From Arsukibacterium ikkense (GTDB taxonomy: Bacteria > Pseudomonadota > Gammaproteobacteria > Enterobacterales > Alteromonadaceae), in the NCBI RefSeq assembly GCF_000987775.1, contig NZ_LAHO01000014.1, positions 86,001-150,000 on the forward strand: a stretch of DNA of 64,000 nt, read 5' to 3'. Below are positions 6,749-15,838 of the stretch, in pieces. Position numbers and translations under genes: made by a program. Position 1 is the first letter of the stretch; the number at the start of each line of letters is the position of its first letter. The notes beneath the pieces are model-generated. The model saw only the letters and a program-made list of their open reading frames with translations, searched no databases and had not been told where the DNA came from.

Positions 6749-9700
6749 CTATGACTCGTCGTCTTCTACCATGGTCATCAGCGAGGTATTACCGCCCGAG
6801 GCCGTGGTATCAATACTGATAGTCTTTTCCGTAATTAACCGCTTAATCAGCGTATCGTAGTACTCGGCGCTGATCACCGGCAGTATCGCCCCGTGGCGCT
6901 TGGCCAGTTGCTGGCTAAAATACCCTAAACGTGAGGAGCGGGCGGCTACCACGGCACCGGCTAAGTGCGGATGGGCCAGAATCGCCTGCAGCTGATCAGG
7001 CTTCGCCACCTGAAACACGCCTTTTGCTACGCCAGTGGCAATAAACTTATCGCGAAATGCCAGTGCTTCCTCATAGAACAATTCTGATGCTACCGTAATC
7101 ACGGTATTACCGGCAGCCAGCGCGGTAATAATCGAAATAGTCCAGAAGTTAAATGAGGTGCTCTTATCGGCATAGCACACTACACAGCCGCGTGGCTCAT
7201 AGTGCAGGGTATTCGACTCACCGGTTGGTCCGGGCAGCACAGTGGGCTTGCGCATATGCTTTTCCAGCCGGTTCAGCTGGGCCCGGGCATCGGCCAGGGT
7301 AGAGCCTAAATCGTCGGCCAGTTCGTCAATAATATCGACCGTAGCAATTTTTGCCAGCAACTGGCGCACAGCCGAGATGCGGTCATTTAATTTTGTGGCA
7401 CGCCAGGTTTTCTCGTCCCGCAAGGAATTTGCCATTAGCTGCTGTACCTGAGCCTCGGCGTCAGCAGTATGGTGCAAGTTCAGCTCGTCCGGGGTCAGGT
7501 TGGTCATTTGCACGTTTTCAGGTGAGGCTTGCTCTTTAACCAGCCGCAGTAAATAGTTTGGGCCACCGGCTTTGGGGCCGGTGCCTGATAAGCCGCGGCC
7601 ACCAAAGGGCTGCACACCAACAATAGCCCCTATCATATTGCGGTTAACATAAACGTTGCCGGCCCGCGACATTTTGGCCAGGTACTCGCAGCGCTCTTCA
7701 ATCCGCGAATGAATACCCATGGTTAAGCCAAAGCCGGTACCATTGATCTGGTCAATAACCTTATCCAGTTCTTTGGCTTTAAAGCGGATGATATGCACAC
7801 ATGGGCCAAATACTTCACGCTTTAATACCGATAAATCTGTAATTTCATACAGCCGCGGTGCAAAGAAATAGGCACCGTTTTCACTGTTATCCGGAATGGC
7901 GCACTGGTAGTGCAGGGTGGCTTTGTCTTGTAAATATTCGACATGCTCGTTGAGGTTTTTCAGTGCTTTGGCATCAATTACCGGGCCAATATCGGTGCTT
8001 AGCAAAGCAGGATCGCCCACGTGCAATTCTGCTAACGCGCCTTTAAGCATGGTAATAATGCCATCGGCCACATCTTCCTGCAAAAACAGTACCCGCAGGG
8101 CTGAGCAGCGCTGGCCGGCGCTTTGAAAGCCAGAGCTTATCACGTCATCTACTACCTGCTCGGGCAGGGCAGTGGAATCGACTATCATACAGTTCTGGCC
8201 ACCGGTTTCGGCAATCAATGGCACCTGAATATCGTTACGGTTAGCCAGGGTTTGTGAAATAAGGGTGCCGGTTTCAGTTGAACCGGTAAACATCACCGCC
8301 TGAATGCGCGGGTCTGGTACTATGGTTTTACCCACTTCACTGCCGCGGGCAATCACGGCCTGTACTACGTGCTCAGGCAGGCCAACAATATGCATCAGTT
8401 CAATAGTGCGCAGCGCAATCAGACTGGTCTGCTCGGCCGGCTTGGCAATAACGGTATTGCCGGTAACAATAGCCGCCGCTACCTGGCCTAAGAAAATGGC
8501 CAGTGGGAAGTTCCAGGGGCTGATACACAAAATCACGCCGCGTGGCTCAAAGCGCTCATCTTTGGCCAGGTCTTCAGCCCGCGCCGCGTAATAGCGACAA
8601 AAATCGACGGCTTCACGTACTTCGTCTATGCCATCCTGCGCTACTTTGCCGGCTTCTTTGATACAAATGGCCACCAGTTCGTCGTGGTGCCGCTCTAAAA
8701 TATCAGCAATGCGTCGCAGCAGATTAGCGCGCTGGCTAATCGGCGTTTGCGACCAGCTTTTAAACGCTTCATCGGCATTGCTTAGCAGTTGCTGCATCTG
8801 TTCGCTGTTGTGCAACTTAACATGGCCAATAATTTGCTGATGATTGGCCGGGTTTTTCACCGCAATAGCGTCTGCTGGTAGCTGATCGGCACTGAGCAGG
8901 TTTTCGCTGAACCATTTGTCGAGGTTGGCTTTAAATGGCAGCAGGGTATTAATGTCGGTTAAATCCAGGCCACGCGAGTTGGCCCGTTCAGCGCCGAACA
9001 AATCTATCGGCATTTTAATCTGGGTATTGTATTTGTTACGCAGGCCCTGCAAGGTTTCTACCGGATCGGGCAGCAGCGCTTCTACCGGCTGAGTGGTATC
9101 AACAATGGCATTAACAAAAGACGAGTTGGCGCCGTTTTCCAGCAAACGCCTTACTAAGTAAGCCAGCAGGTTTTCATGTTCGCCCACCGGAGCATATACC
9201 CGGCACTGAATTTTTTCTTCGCGCACAATCTGGTCGAACAGCGATTCGCCCATGCCATGCAGGCGCTGAAATTCAAAACCAGTGTTATCGCCCTTAGCCA
9301 CTTCTAAAATAGTGGCCGCAGTGTAGGCATTGTGGGTGGCGAATTGCGGGTAAAGACAATCACGTGCCTCCAGCAATTTAATGGCACAGGCTTTATACGA
9401 TACATCGGTAGAGGCCTTGCGGGTAAATACCGGATAATGGTCGAGGCCATCTTGCTGGGTGGTTTTAATTTCAGTATCCCAGTAGGCGCCTTTTACCAGC
9501 CGCACCATCATTTTGCGGCCGACCTTGCGGGCCAGCTGGGTTAGCCATTCGATCACGAAAATAGCGCGTTTCTGGTAGGCCTGCACCGCTAAACCAAAAC
9601 CATTCCAGTCGCCTAAATCGGGGTCACTGAAAATCGCTTCAATAATATCCAGCGAGATATCTAAACGGTCGGCTTCTTCTGCATCGATGGTAAAACCAAT

Positions 9701-10555
9701 ATCGTAGCTTTTGGCAATCAAGATCAGCTCTTTTACCTTTGGCAGCAGTTCGCTCATTACCCGCTCGCGGTGGCTGAACTCGTAACGCGGATGAATAGCC
9801 GACAATTTAACCGAGATACCCGGGCTTTTTACCGGGCCGCGGCCTTTACCCGCTTTACCAATGGCATGAATGGCTTGTAAATAGCTTTGGTAGTAACGCT
9901 CGGCATCGGCCATAGTGCGAGCGCCTTCACCCAGCATATCGTAAGAATAGACATAGCCTTTTTTCTCGGTATCAGCGGCGCGTTCAATGGCATCGTCAAT
10001 GGTGGTGCCCATCACAAATTGTTTGCCCATAATTTTCATGGCAAAGTTTACCGACTTGCGAATCACCGGCTCGCCGAGGCGGCCGAGGGTTTTTTTCAGA
10101 ATGCCAAACTGGTGGGCTTTGTTCTGATCAGAGTAATTGACCATTTTACCGGTAACTAACAGGCCCCAGGATGACGCATTAACAAACAGCGAGTCGCTGC
10201 TGCCTAAATGCGAGCTCCAGTCACCATTGGCCAGCTTGTCGCGGATCAGGGCGTCCTGGGTTTTTTTATCAGGCACCCGTAACAGGGCTTCGGCCAGACA
10301 CATCAGTACCACACCCTCTTCGCTGGACAGCGAAAACTCATTTAACAGTGCATCAATGCCACCCTGGCCATCCTGATCTTTACGGATATTCAGCACAATT
10401 TGCCGAGCCCGCTCCCAGGCGCGGCTGCGTGCTTTCATGCCCACTTCAGCCAGTGGTAGCAGCAGGTCAATAATCTGATTTTCATCAATCCGGTAATAGT
10501 CGCGGATCTTCTGTCTGATAGGACATTCGGTAGTCAAATTACCCGTAAATAACAT
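6749..10555 (-). CDS. putA: Bifunctional proline dehydrogenase / P5C dehydrogenase
   Basis: The 1268-residue protein oxidises proline to glutamate in two steps. The FAD-dependent proline dehydrogenase barrel covers about residues 170-470 (YSYDMLGEGART, VKLSAIHPRYE, VRLVKGAYWD). The NAD-dependent aldehyde dehydrogenase domain covers about 560-1010, with the catalytic Glu in IAETGGQN (about 783) and the Cys in SAGQRCSALR (about 815). A C-terminal ALDH-like extension reaches the end. The N-terminal ribbon-helix-helix DNA-binding domain of E. coli PutA is missing, so this enzyme should not repress its own gene. ATG 10555 follows an AAGGG site. It is a single-gene unit with a terminator at 6508-6538. 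Confidence 0.97.
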   Translation of the reverse strand: MLFTGNLTTECPIRQKIRDYYRIDENQIIDLLLPLAEVGMKARSRAWERARQIVLNIRKDQDGQGGIDALLNEFSLSSEEGVVLMCLAEALLRVPDKKTQDALIRDKLANGDWSSHLGSSDSLFVNASSWGLLVTGKMVNYSDQNKAHQFGILKKTLGRLGEPVIRKSVNFAMKIMGKQFVMGTTIDDAIERAADTEKKGYVYSYDMLGEGARTMADAERYYQSYLQAIHAIGKAGKGRGPVKSPGISVKLSAIHPRYEFSHRERVMSELLPKVKELILIAKSYDIGFTIDAEEADRLDISLDIIEAIFSDPDLGDWNGFGLAVQAYQKRAIFVIEWLTQLARKVGRKMMVRLVKGAYWDTEIKTTQQDGLDHYPVFTRKASTDVSYKACAIKLLEARDCLYPQFATHNAYTAATILEVAKGDNTGFEFQRLHGMGESLFDQIVREEKIQCRVYAPVGEHENLLAYLVRRLLENGANSSFVNAIVDTTQPVEALLPDPVETLQGLRNKYNTQIKMPIDLFGAERANSRGLDLTDINTLLPFKANLDKWFSENLLSADQLPADAIAVKNPANHQQIIGHVKLHNSEQMQQLLSNADEAFKSWSQTPISQRANLLRRIADILERHHDELVAICIKEAGKVAQDGIDEVREAVDFCRYYAARAEDLAKDERFEPRGVILCISPWNFPLAIFLGQVAAAIVTGNTVIAKPAEQTSLIALRTIELMHIVGLPEHVVQAVIARGSEVGKTIVPDPRIQAVMFTGSTETGTLISQTLANRNDIQVPLIAETGGQNCMIVDSTALPEQVVDDVISSGFQSAGQRCSALRVLFLQEDVADGIITMLKGALAELHVGDPALLSTDIGPVIDAKALKNLNEHVEYLQDKATLHYQCAIPDNSENGAYFFAPRLYEITDLSVLKREVFGPCVHIIRFKAKELDKVIDQINGTGFGLTMGIHSRIEERCEYLAKMSRAGNVYVNRNMIGAIVGVQPFGGRGLSGTGPKAGGPNYLLRLVKEQASPENVQMTNLTPDELNLHHTADAEAQVQQLMANSLRDEKTWRATKLNDRISAVRQLLAKIATVDIIDELADDLGSTLADARAQLNRLEKHMRKPTVLPGPTGESNTLHYEPRGCVVCYADKSTSFNFWTISIITALAAGNTVITVASELFYEEALAFRDKFIATGVAKGVFQVAKPDQLQAILAHPHLAGAVVAARSSRLGYFSQQLAKRHGAILPVISAEYYDTLIKRLITEKTISIDTTASGGNTSLMTMVEDDES

Positions 10556-10842
10556 AATTTACCCTTAACAAAATGGAGGCTGGTGCAAGCTGCACCTACC
10601 GTCTGGGGTGGCACTGATTCAAGCGTGCATACTAATCAAAATGTAGCAGAATGTGCTGGCTTAATTGCAGTATTTTTCCCTAGTTTACAGGGTTTAAAAG
10701 CATTTTTGCCGTATAAAATACTGCCGTTTTTGCCAAAATGCCGGCCTGGCAAGCAGTCCGTCAGCGTGCTGGCTGATCGAATTACATCTGTAAACAGTAA
10801 TAAGCCAGACAGTGTTATATGCTGCAAGTTCAGCTAAACGGT
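10556..10842. promoter_or_regulatory. putA: putA upstream region
   Basis: This non-coding stretch upstream of putA is AT-rich in parts and carries repeated TTTTTGCC / CTGCCGTTTTTGCC motifs around 10700-10737. Short opposing frames here have no ribosome sites and look like noise. The putA promoter must lie here, but I could not assign it or a regulator site with confidence. Confidence 0.4.
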
Positions 10843-10871
10843 AAAAAGCAGGGCAGGGCGACTACCCTGCC
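10843..10871 (-). terminator. Terminator of the sigma/anti-sigma operon
   Basis: On the minus strand GGCAGGG-TAGTCG-CCCTGCC forms a 7-bp GC-rich stem, followed after four bases by five T. It sits 20 bp beyond the anti-sigma stop codon. Confidence 0.7.
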
Positions 10872-10891
10872 TGTATAAACTGTGGTTATAT

Positions 10892-11599
10892 TTACTGCCA
10901 GTTAGTATCCAGCATTAGCTGCTCTTGGGCAGCGTCGAGCAACGGGCCTTCAATGAGTTGGTCTAACAAAGGATCCAGTTTTGCGGCTGAGCTCGCTAAC
11001 TGGTAAACATGGTTTTTTTGTAACGTTAATGGCTCACGGTAACTGGCTACCAGTTGCCAGTTACCTTCAAGACGACAAGCAATATTTTCACTTTGAGCTG
11101 CGGGTTCGCGCAATATGAAATGGCGGCAAAATTGCTGTTGTTTGTTTTTAAATGTGAGTTGTGGAAATAAATGGTAATCTTTACCGGCACTGTATTGCTG
11201 GCCACTGGCTGCGTTCTCCAGCAGGGCAAATACGGCGGGCCAGGGTGTTGCCAGCGGTTGCCTGACCAGAGGTAAAAACTGTCCCAGCAAAAAGCCGGCT
11301 AGCAGGGCCACACTGGCAGCCAGGGCCAGTTGTTGCTGAGCAATCTGTTGCAAGCGTTGCCAGGCGCTAACCGCAAGCTTGCTTACCGGCGCAGGTTCCA
11401 GAAGTTTTTGCAAATTAGCTGACAACGGCACTTGCTCAATGGCTGAGCTGTAGCGGCTGACTAAGGCCGCTGTAGCTGCCAATTGCGCCAGCCTGTCGGA
11501 TAATAGGGGGTCAATGGCCAGCTGCTGGCGAACCAGCTGCATTTGCGATTCTGGCAATTCATTATCTAAAAATGCCGATAATTGCTCATCTGTAATCAT
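10892..11599 (-). CDS. Anti-sigma factor, single-pass membrane protein
   Basis: The 235-residue protein starts with a cytoplasmic helical region of the anti-sigma type (ITDEQLSAFLDNELPE). One membrane helix follows at about residues 92-112 (LALAASVALLAGFLLGQFLP), then a ~120-residue periplasmic domain. No zinc-binding HxxxCxxC motif is present. Its ATG overlaps the sigma-factor stop by four bases, so the two are translationally coupled and are almost certainly partners. The periplasmic part could sense an envelope signal or be a substrate for regulated proteolysis; the signal is unknown. Confidence 0.85.
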   Translation of the reverse strand: MITDEQLSAFLDNELPESQMQLVRQQLAIDPLLSDRLAQLAATAALVSRYSSAIEQVPLSANLQKLLEPAPVSKLAVSAWQRLQQIAQQQLALAASVALLAGFLLGQFLPLVRQPLATPWPAVFALLENAASGQQYSAGKDYHLFPQLTFKNKQQQFCRHFILREPAAQSENIACRLEGNWQLVASYREPLTLQKNHVYQLASSAAKLDPLLDQLIEGPLLDAAQEQLMLDTNWQ

Positions 11600-12093
11600 G
11601 CTAGTCGCCCTTTCTGTTCCAATAACAACATTTGTTTGGTCAGTTGCACTCTGGCCCGGCCCAGGCGGCTCATTACTGTGCCCGTGGGTATTTGCAGGAT
11701 ATCTGCTACTTCCTGATAAGACATACCCCGAACGGCTATCAGCGCTAAAATCTGCCGTTGCTCGGGCTCAAGTTCAGCCAGCGCCAGCTGCACCTGTTTC
11801 AGGGTTTCATCTAGTTGCATCGTGGCTTCACTATCAATAGCCGCCGTTGCCTGATGCAGCTCGTTGTCAACAGCATTGTTACGGACTTGTCTGGCACGAT
11901 ATTCATCAATCCACATGTTAGAACAAACCCGAAACGCCCATTTTAATACCGGCACCTCTGCCGGTACCGGTTTACGTAATATTTTCTCTAATACGCTTTG
12001 CACCAGATCGTCAGCATCAGCTATAGAACCGGTAAGCGAATAACAGTAGCGGCGTAAATCTGGCAATATTTCGCCAAGTACTTTTCGATTCAA
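11596..12093 (-). CDS. ECF-type RNA polymerase sigma factor
   Basis: The 165-residue protein has sigma region 2 (YSLTGSIADADDLVQSVLEKIL, then WAFRVCSNMWIDEYRARQ) and region 4 (ALAELEPEQRQILALIAVRGMSYQEVADILQIPTGTVMSRLGRAR), the minimal ECF layout. It starts with TTG at 12093, behind a good TAGGAG site about nine bases upstream. The promoter at 12115-12140 has the same GGAA-N17-CGTTA pattern as the promoters of the subtilase and of the DUF4382 lipoprotein, so it probably activates its own operon and those genes. Confidence 0.93.
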   Translation of the reverse strand: MNRKVLGEILPDLRRYCYSLTGSIADADDLVQSVLEKILRKPVPAEVPVLKWAFRVCSNMWIDEYRARQVRNNAVDNELHQATAAIDSEATMQLDETLKQVQLALAELEPEQRQILALIAVRGMSYQEVADILQIPTGTVMSRLGRARVQLTKQMLLLEQKGRLA

Positions 12094-12114
12094 ATGTATT
12101 GGCTCCTAAAGTAG

Positions 12115-12140
12115 TAACGTCGCAGTGGCTTTTTTATTCC
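12115..12140 (-). promoter_or_regulatory. Predicted ECF-sigma promoter (autoregulatory)
   Basis: On the minus strand GGAA (12140-12137) and CGTTA (12119-12115) are exactly 17 bases apart, ~22 bp upstream of the sigma-factor start. Spacing and both boxes equal those at 12149-12174 and 14629-14654. It is back to back with the subtilase promoter, eight bases apart. Confidence 0.65.
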
Positions 12141-12148
12141 ATGCTGTG

Positions 12149-12174
12149 GGAATTTTTTTTAACCTGATACGTTA
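12149..12174 (+). promoter_or_regulatory. Predicted ECF-sigma promoter of the subtilase gene
   Basis: GGAA at 12149-12152 and CGTTA at 12170-12174 are separated by 17 bases. The downstream box is preceded by CTGATA, identical to the promoter at 14629-14654 (CTGATACGTTA in both). It lies ~38 bp upstream of ATG 12213. Confidence 0.7.
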
Positions 12175-12212
12175 TAGTACACAATAACGTTTTTAATCGC
12201 AGGATAGGTTGC

Positions 12213-13607
12213 ATGTTTAAATCGGCAATAGCGTTAATGATATTGTTGTTTTGTCGTGATGCAGTTGCGCAAGCTGCACCGCCAAACCGGCCTGATCGCC
12301 CTGAGCCGCCAGCGCGGCCAGTAATTGAGCGCCAGGCCGAGCGGCAATTAGAACGGCTGGAACGACAGTTAGACGCTATAGACCGCCACACGCCGGCTGC
12401 TGCCGATGCCGGTTTGCAGCGGGCGCAGCAAAATATTGCACGTGGTTTGCAACAGGCGGATCTGGCCCTGGCCCAGGCAGGCTCTTTGCGTCGCAAGGTG
12501 CTTAGCCGCACTGGTGAACCGTTATTTGTCGAAGTAGAAGTAGAACAGGGCTGGCGGGCGATAGAGCGTGAATGGGTTATGTTGCTATCTGCTGAGGAGC
12601 TAAGCCAGCTGACCACTCAGTTTCCGGCAGTGTTGAATTATCTGGCAGAGCAACAGTCGTTACCAACGCTTAATTTAACGTTATTGCGGTTAGTGTTGCC
12701 AGAGCAACTTAACAGCTACCAGGCGTTACAGCAGTTGTTACCTGAAGCATTGGCATTAACGGTAGATCGCAATCATCTATATCAGCCGCAGGCTCAACTG
12801 GCAGCGGCAGCTCAGGGTGGCAGGGCAATGCCAGCAATGGCAGGATCCTGTACGTACCCAACCCGGGTGGGTGTTATCGACTCTGCAGTAGACGTGACGC
12901 ATCCGGTATTTGCCCAGCTCGCTACACCTGTGGTAACAAAGCATTTTATTAATGAGCAGTTACCGTTTTCGGCTGCACATGGCACGGCGGTGGTATCCCG
13001 TTTATTGGGCCTGCCTCAAGCAGCTGTGGCCAGCGCCAGCGATTCAATGGTTATTTTGGCTGCGGCTGCATTTTATCAGGCTGAACAGCATGATGCCGGT
13101 GCGTTAATTGCAATATTACAAGCATTGGAATGGTTAGCAGCTAATGATGTGCAGATCATCAACATGAGCTTAACCGGCCCCGCTAACCGGGTATTGGCGC
13201 GCGGGGTAACGCAAACCCAGGCCGCCGGTATTAGCCTGGTTGCAGCAGCCGGCAATGCTGGTCCGGCTGCAGAGCCGCTGTATCCGGCCGCCTATCCTGC
13301 GGTCGTTGCGGTAACGGCAGTGGATAACGATAACCAGATTTATCGCTGGGCCAACCGTGGTGACTATATCGATTTCGCGGCGCTGGGGGTTAAGGTTGAT
13401 GTGGCGCAGCCGGCCAATAGTTATGCCAGCTTGTCGGGTACCTCTATGGCGGCGCCGGTTGTAACTAAGCTGCTGGCCTGCGAACTGGCTAAGGCAGCTG
13501 GTAATCTGAGTCAGGCACTAACTGTGCTGCAGCAAAGTGCGCTGGATTTAGGCAACCCAGGCAAAGACCCGGTATTTGGCTATGGCTTATTAAAAGTTCA
13601 GCCGTAA
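12213..13607 (+). CDS. Secreted S8 (subtilisin-like) serine peptidase
   Basis: The 464-residue protein has a signal peptide (KSAIALMILLFCRDAVAQA). A Pro/Arg-rich and then charged, coiled-coil-like region (about 23-100) and an uncharacterised propeptide-like part precede the subtilase domain from ~215. The catalytic residues are visible: Asp223 (VGVIDSAVD), His256 (AAHGTAVVS), oxyanion Asn348 (AAGNAG) and Ser411 (SGTSMAAP). It should act in the periplasm or outside the cell. It is divergent from the sigma operon and shares its predicted promoter type. Its 3' end overlaps the next, convergent gene by 18 bp. Confidence 0.92.
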   Translation: MFKSAIALMILLFCRDAVAQAAPPNRPDRPEPPARPVIERQAERQLERLERQLDAIDRHTPAAADAGLQRAQQNIARGLQQADLALAQAGSLRRKVLSRTGEPLFVEVEVEQGWRAIEREWVMLLSAEELSQLTTQFPAVLNYLAEQQSLPTLNLTLLRLVLPEQLNSYQALQQLLPEALALTVDRNHLYQPQAQLAAAAQGGRAMPAMAGSCTYPTRVGVIDSAVDVTHPVFAQLATPVVTKHFINEQLPFSAAHGTAVVSRLLGLPQAAVASASDSMVILAAAAFYQAEQHDAGALIAILQALEWLAANDVQIINMSLTGPANRVLARGVTQTQAAGISLVAAAGNAGPAAEPLYPAAYPAVVAVTAVDNDNQIYRWANRGDYIDFAALGVKVDVAQPANSYASLSGTSMAAPVVTKLLACELAKAAGNLSQALTVLQQSALDLGNPGKDPVFGYGLLKVQP

Positions 13608-14489
13608 ACTCAGGCTGTGGCTGGCTTCCTGATAATTGGCATCATCCAGGTTAGAGCTATAGTTAACCCACTCTGTGCCTAACAGCAGGCTGAGCTGCGG
13701 GCTGAAAATAAATTGCAGGCTGGCGTCTAGGCCAACATGGTTATCTGTTCGGGTGCTGGCAGGGGGGGCCAGATAATCGGGGTAGCTGCGCTGTTCAACC
13801 CGGCCACCCAACCTTAGTTTATGTTCAGTTGAGTTAAAAATGATTGGCTCAGCTAACTGCAACCGTATTCGGTTTGCGTTGTAACTATAGCGTAAACCCT
13901 GGCTATCTTCACTGGTGTGGGTGTAGCTTAACGCCACGAAACGCCGCCTGTTGGCAGCAAACCAATATACATCGAACTGCAACGCCAGGTTATCTGCGTT
14001 TCGCTCAGCAAGCTGCTGAAACGTTTTGTCGGTAACGCTTACGCCGGCCCTGACATAGAACTGCTGCCGCAATACCTTACTGGCATACAGGCCAAATTGC
14101 TGCTGACTCAAAAACGCCTGGCCAGCAAGGTGTGCATTGCTGTGCTGGTAATTTATGCCCAGCGTAACTGGGCTAAAAGCGTAGCTGGTGTCCAGATAGA
14201 CACTGCGCAATTGCAGGTTGTAGTCGTCCAGAGTTTGAAAACGCCGGTTGTTATAACTGCCGCCAATATCCACGTAGGCATTGCGGCTGGGCTGCCACTG
14301 TAAATTGAGCTGAGTTGCAAACGTCATAGCCTGATCACTTTGCTCAGAAATCTGCTCCAGCTCAATCACGCTTAAGTTATTGCTGCTAAGTACTCCTGCT
14401 TCCAACTTGCCATCCCACTGTACTGAGGCGGAGGTAAAGATACTGAAAAGTGCTGCGTAGTTCAATATCAACAATCGGACATAGACCAT
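13590..14489 (-). CDS. Outer-membrane beta-barrel protein, function unknown
   Basis: The 299-residue protein starts with a short hydrophobic, signal-like segment. It continues as alternating amphipathic strands with many aromatic residues and ends in SHSLSLRLNF, a typical beta-barrel C-terminus with a terminal Phe. Strand repeats such as NAYVDIGGSYNNR and FVALSYTHTSED suggest a 12-16-stranded barrel. I do not recognise a specific family. Its convergent overlap with the subtilase, and the sigma-factor regulon around it, suggest a shared envelope role, but I found no matching promoter for it in 14490-14740. Confidence 0.7.
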   Translation of the reverse strand: MVYVRLLILNYAALFSIFTSASVQWDGKLEAGVLSSNNLSVIELEQISEQSDQAMTFATQLNLQWQPSRNAYVDIGGSYNNRRFQTLDDYNLQLRSVYLDTSYAFSPVTLGINYQHSNAHLAGQAFLSQQQFGLYASKVLRQQFYVRAGVSVTDKTFQQLAERNADNLALQFDVYWFAANRRRFVALSYTHTSEDSQGLRYSYNANRIRLQLAEPIIFNSTEHKLRLGGRVEQRSYPDYLAPPASTRTDNHVGLDASLQFIFSPQLSLLLGTEWVNYSSNLDDANYQEASHSLSLRLNF

Positions 14490-14628
14490 GCTTTAAACCT
14501 GAGCTTTAGTTTCAATATAAGCAGCAGGTTATCTGATATCAGATAATTTTTCAGCTGTAATTCTGCTTATCTTTCCAGACTGCCAGAGGAAGCATACTGA
14601 CCTGTCAGATAAAAAAATTAATTAATTT

Positions 14629-14654
14629 GGAATAATTTTGCTGCTGATACGTTA
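14629..14654 (+). promoter_or_regulatory. Predicted ECF-sigma promoter of the DUF4382 gene
   Basis: GGAA (14629-14632) and CGTTA (14650-14654) are 17 bases apart, with CTGATACGTTA identical to the promoter at 12149-12174. It lies ~87 bp upstream of ATG 14741. Confidence 0.65.
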
Positions 14655-14740
14655 GTGCTATAAGGCAGGCACTATATCGGTACGAAGACTAATGGGTGCC
14701 TGATTTGATTATTGGTAGAAATTTTCTAGAGGAAGAGATC

Positions 14741-15709
14741 ATGCATCAGTTTAAAATTGTCAAACTACTAACAGCGCTAAGTTTGCTGGGCTTAACTGCT
14801 TGTGGTGGCAGTGAGCAGGAGCAGCCACAGAATACCTTATTTAGTTTAGGGGTTAGTGATGCACCAGTAACAGAGGCTGCGGCGGTGGTGGTATGTTTCT
14901 CAGGCATTCAGCTGGTGGGTAATAATCAGCCGCCGCAAAGTTTCACCTTAGGGTCTGGCAATTTTACCGCGGAAACGAATGATCTTTGTCGTAATGCTGC
15001 CGGTAATGTGATCCCGAATACTCGAGGTATTGATTTACTGCAACTGCAGGGAGCAACGGCAGAGGCACTGATTACCAATGCGACCGTAGCCCCGGGCAGC
15101 TATGGACAGCTGCGGTTGGACATTGCTGAGGGGAGTTATCTGGAGCGACTGGACGGCAGCCGGCATCGCATTCAGGTGCCATCTAATCAGCTGCGTTTAA
15201 ATGGCCCAGTGCTGTCAGGCGGCGGTAACTTTAGTTACACCCTGGAGTTTGATTTACGTAAGGCGCTGGTCGACCCGGTAGGTATTCCGGGATACTTTGT
15301 TAAGCCAACGGGCTTACGGCTGGTAGATAATAGTGAAATTGGCCATTTGGAAGGACTGGTCGCAGAGGGGTTTCTGCTAGACAACCAGTGTACTGTTAAC
15401 CCCGCTGATGAGCGCGCTGCGGTAGCGGCTGTATATATGTATGAGGGGGCGGATTTACCCTTGGCTGAATTATCAGACAACGGTGGTACTAACACTTATC
15501 AACCTTACGCCAGTACAGCAGTATTTTTTAATAATGATGCCACTGAGTATCAATACGCCATCGGTTTCGTTGATGCTGGCAGCTACACTGTTGCTATTAC
15601 CTGTGAGGCGAATGATGATCCTGAAAATCCGGATGATATCAGCTTTATTAAGGCAGAGAATGTGACCATAGAAGCCAGACAGCAGCCGCATAAACTTGAT
15701 TTTGAATAA
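14741..15709 (+). CDS. DUF4382 lipoprotein
   Basis: The 322-residue protein starts at ATG 14741 behind a strong AGAGGAAGAG site; an upstream in-frame start at 14696 is unlikely. The N-terminus is a lipoprotein signal with lipobox LGLTAC. The body starts FSLGVSDAPVTEAAAVVVCFSGIQL, the typical opening of DUF4382 domains, and covers about residues 30-200. The C-terminal part resembles a beta-sandwich ending in a pilin-like or carbohydrate-binding-like fold. Molecular function is unknown. It is a monocistronic unit with a clear terminator, and its promoter matches the ECF pattern. Confidence 0.88.
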   Translation: MHQFKIVKLLTALSLLGLTACGGSEQEQPQNTLFSLGVSDAPVTEAAAVVVCFSGIQLVGNNQPPQSFTLGSGNFTAETNDLCRNAAGNVIPNTRGIDLLQLQGATAEALITNATVAPGSYGQLRLDIAEGSYLERLDGSRHRIQVPSNQLRLNGPVLSGGGNFSYTLEFDLRKALVDPVGIPGYFVKPTGLRLVDNSEIGHLEGLVAEGFLLDNQCTVNPADERAAVAAVYMYEGADLPLAELSDNGGTNTYQPYASTAVFFNNDATEYQYAIGFVDAGSYTVAITCEANDDPENPDDISFIKAENVTIEARQQPHKLDFE

Positions 15710-15727
15710 TAAAGCCTCTTAAAACTG

Positions 15728-15750
15728 CGGCCCTGAGGGGCCGTTTTTTT
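15728..15750 (+). terminator. Rho-independent terminator of the DUF4382 gene
   Basis: CGGCCC-TGAG-GGGCCG forms a 6-bp GC stem followed by seven T. Confidence 0.93.
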
Positions 15751-15769
15751 ATCGGCGTAAAAGTCAGGC

Positions 15770-15838
15770 AGTCATAGCTTTATGAATCCGGCGTCTGCGG
15801 TCTTCAGTGCAGGGGGCTGTCAGCAAAATCTGATGAAG
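15770..15838 (+). pseudogene. Remnant of the 3' end of an alpha/beta-hydrolase gene
   Basis: Translation in one frame gives H-S-FMNPAS followed by F--AG-QQ-L-K-L, matching the last ~25 residues of the hydrolase at 26057-26620 (HGFMNPAS...). At DNA level 19 consecutive bases are identical (GCTTTATGAATCCGGCGTC). Nothing upstream continues the frame, and a terminator sits directly before it. I read it as a leftover of a lost paralogue. The match is short, so chance cannot be excluded. Confidence 0.5.

Noticed and set aside
10583..10837. 84-codon plus-strand frame upstream of putA
   Set aside because: No ribosome site, unlikely composition, and it lies in the putA promoter region.
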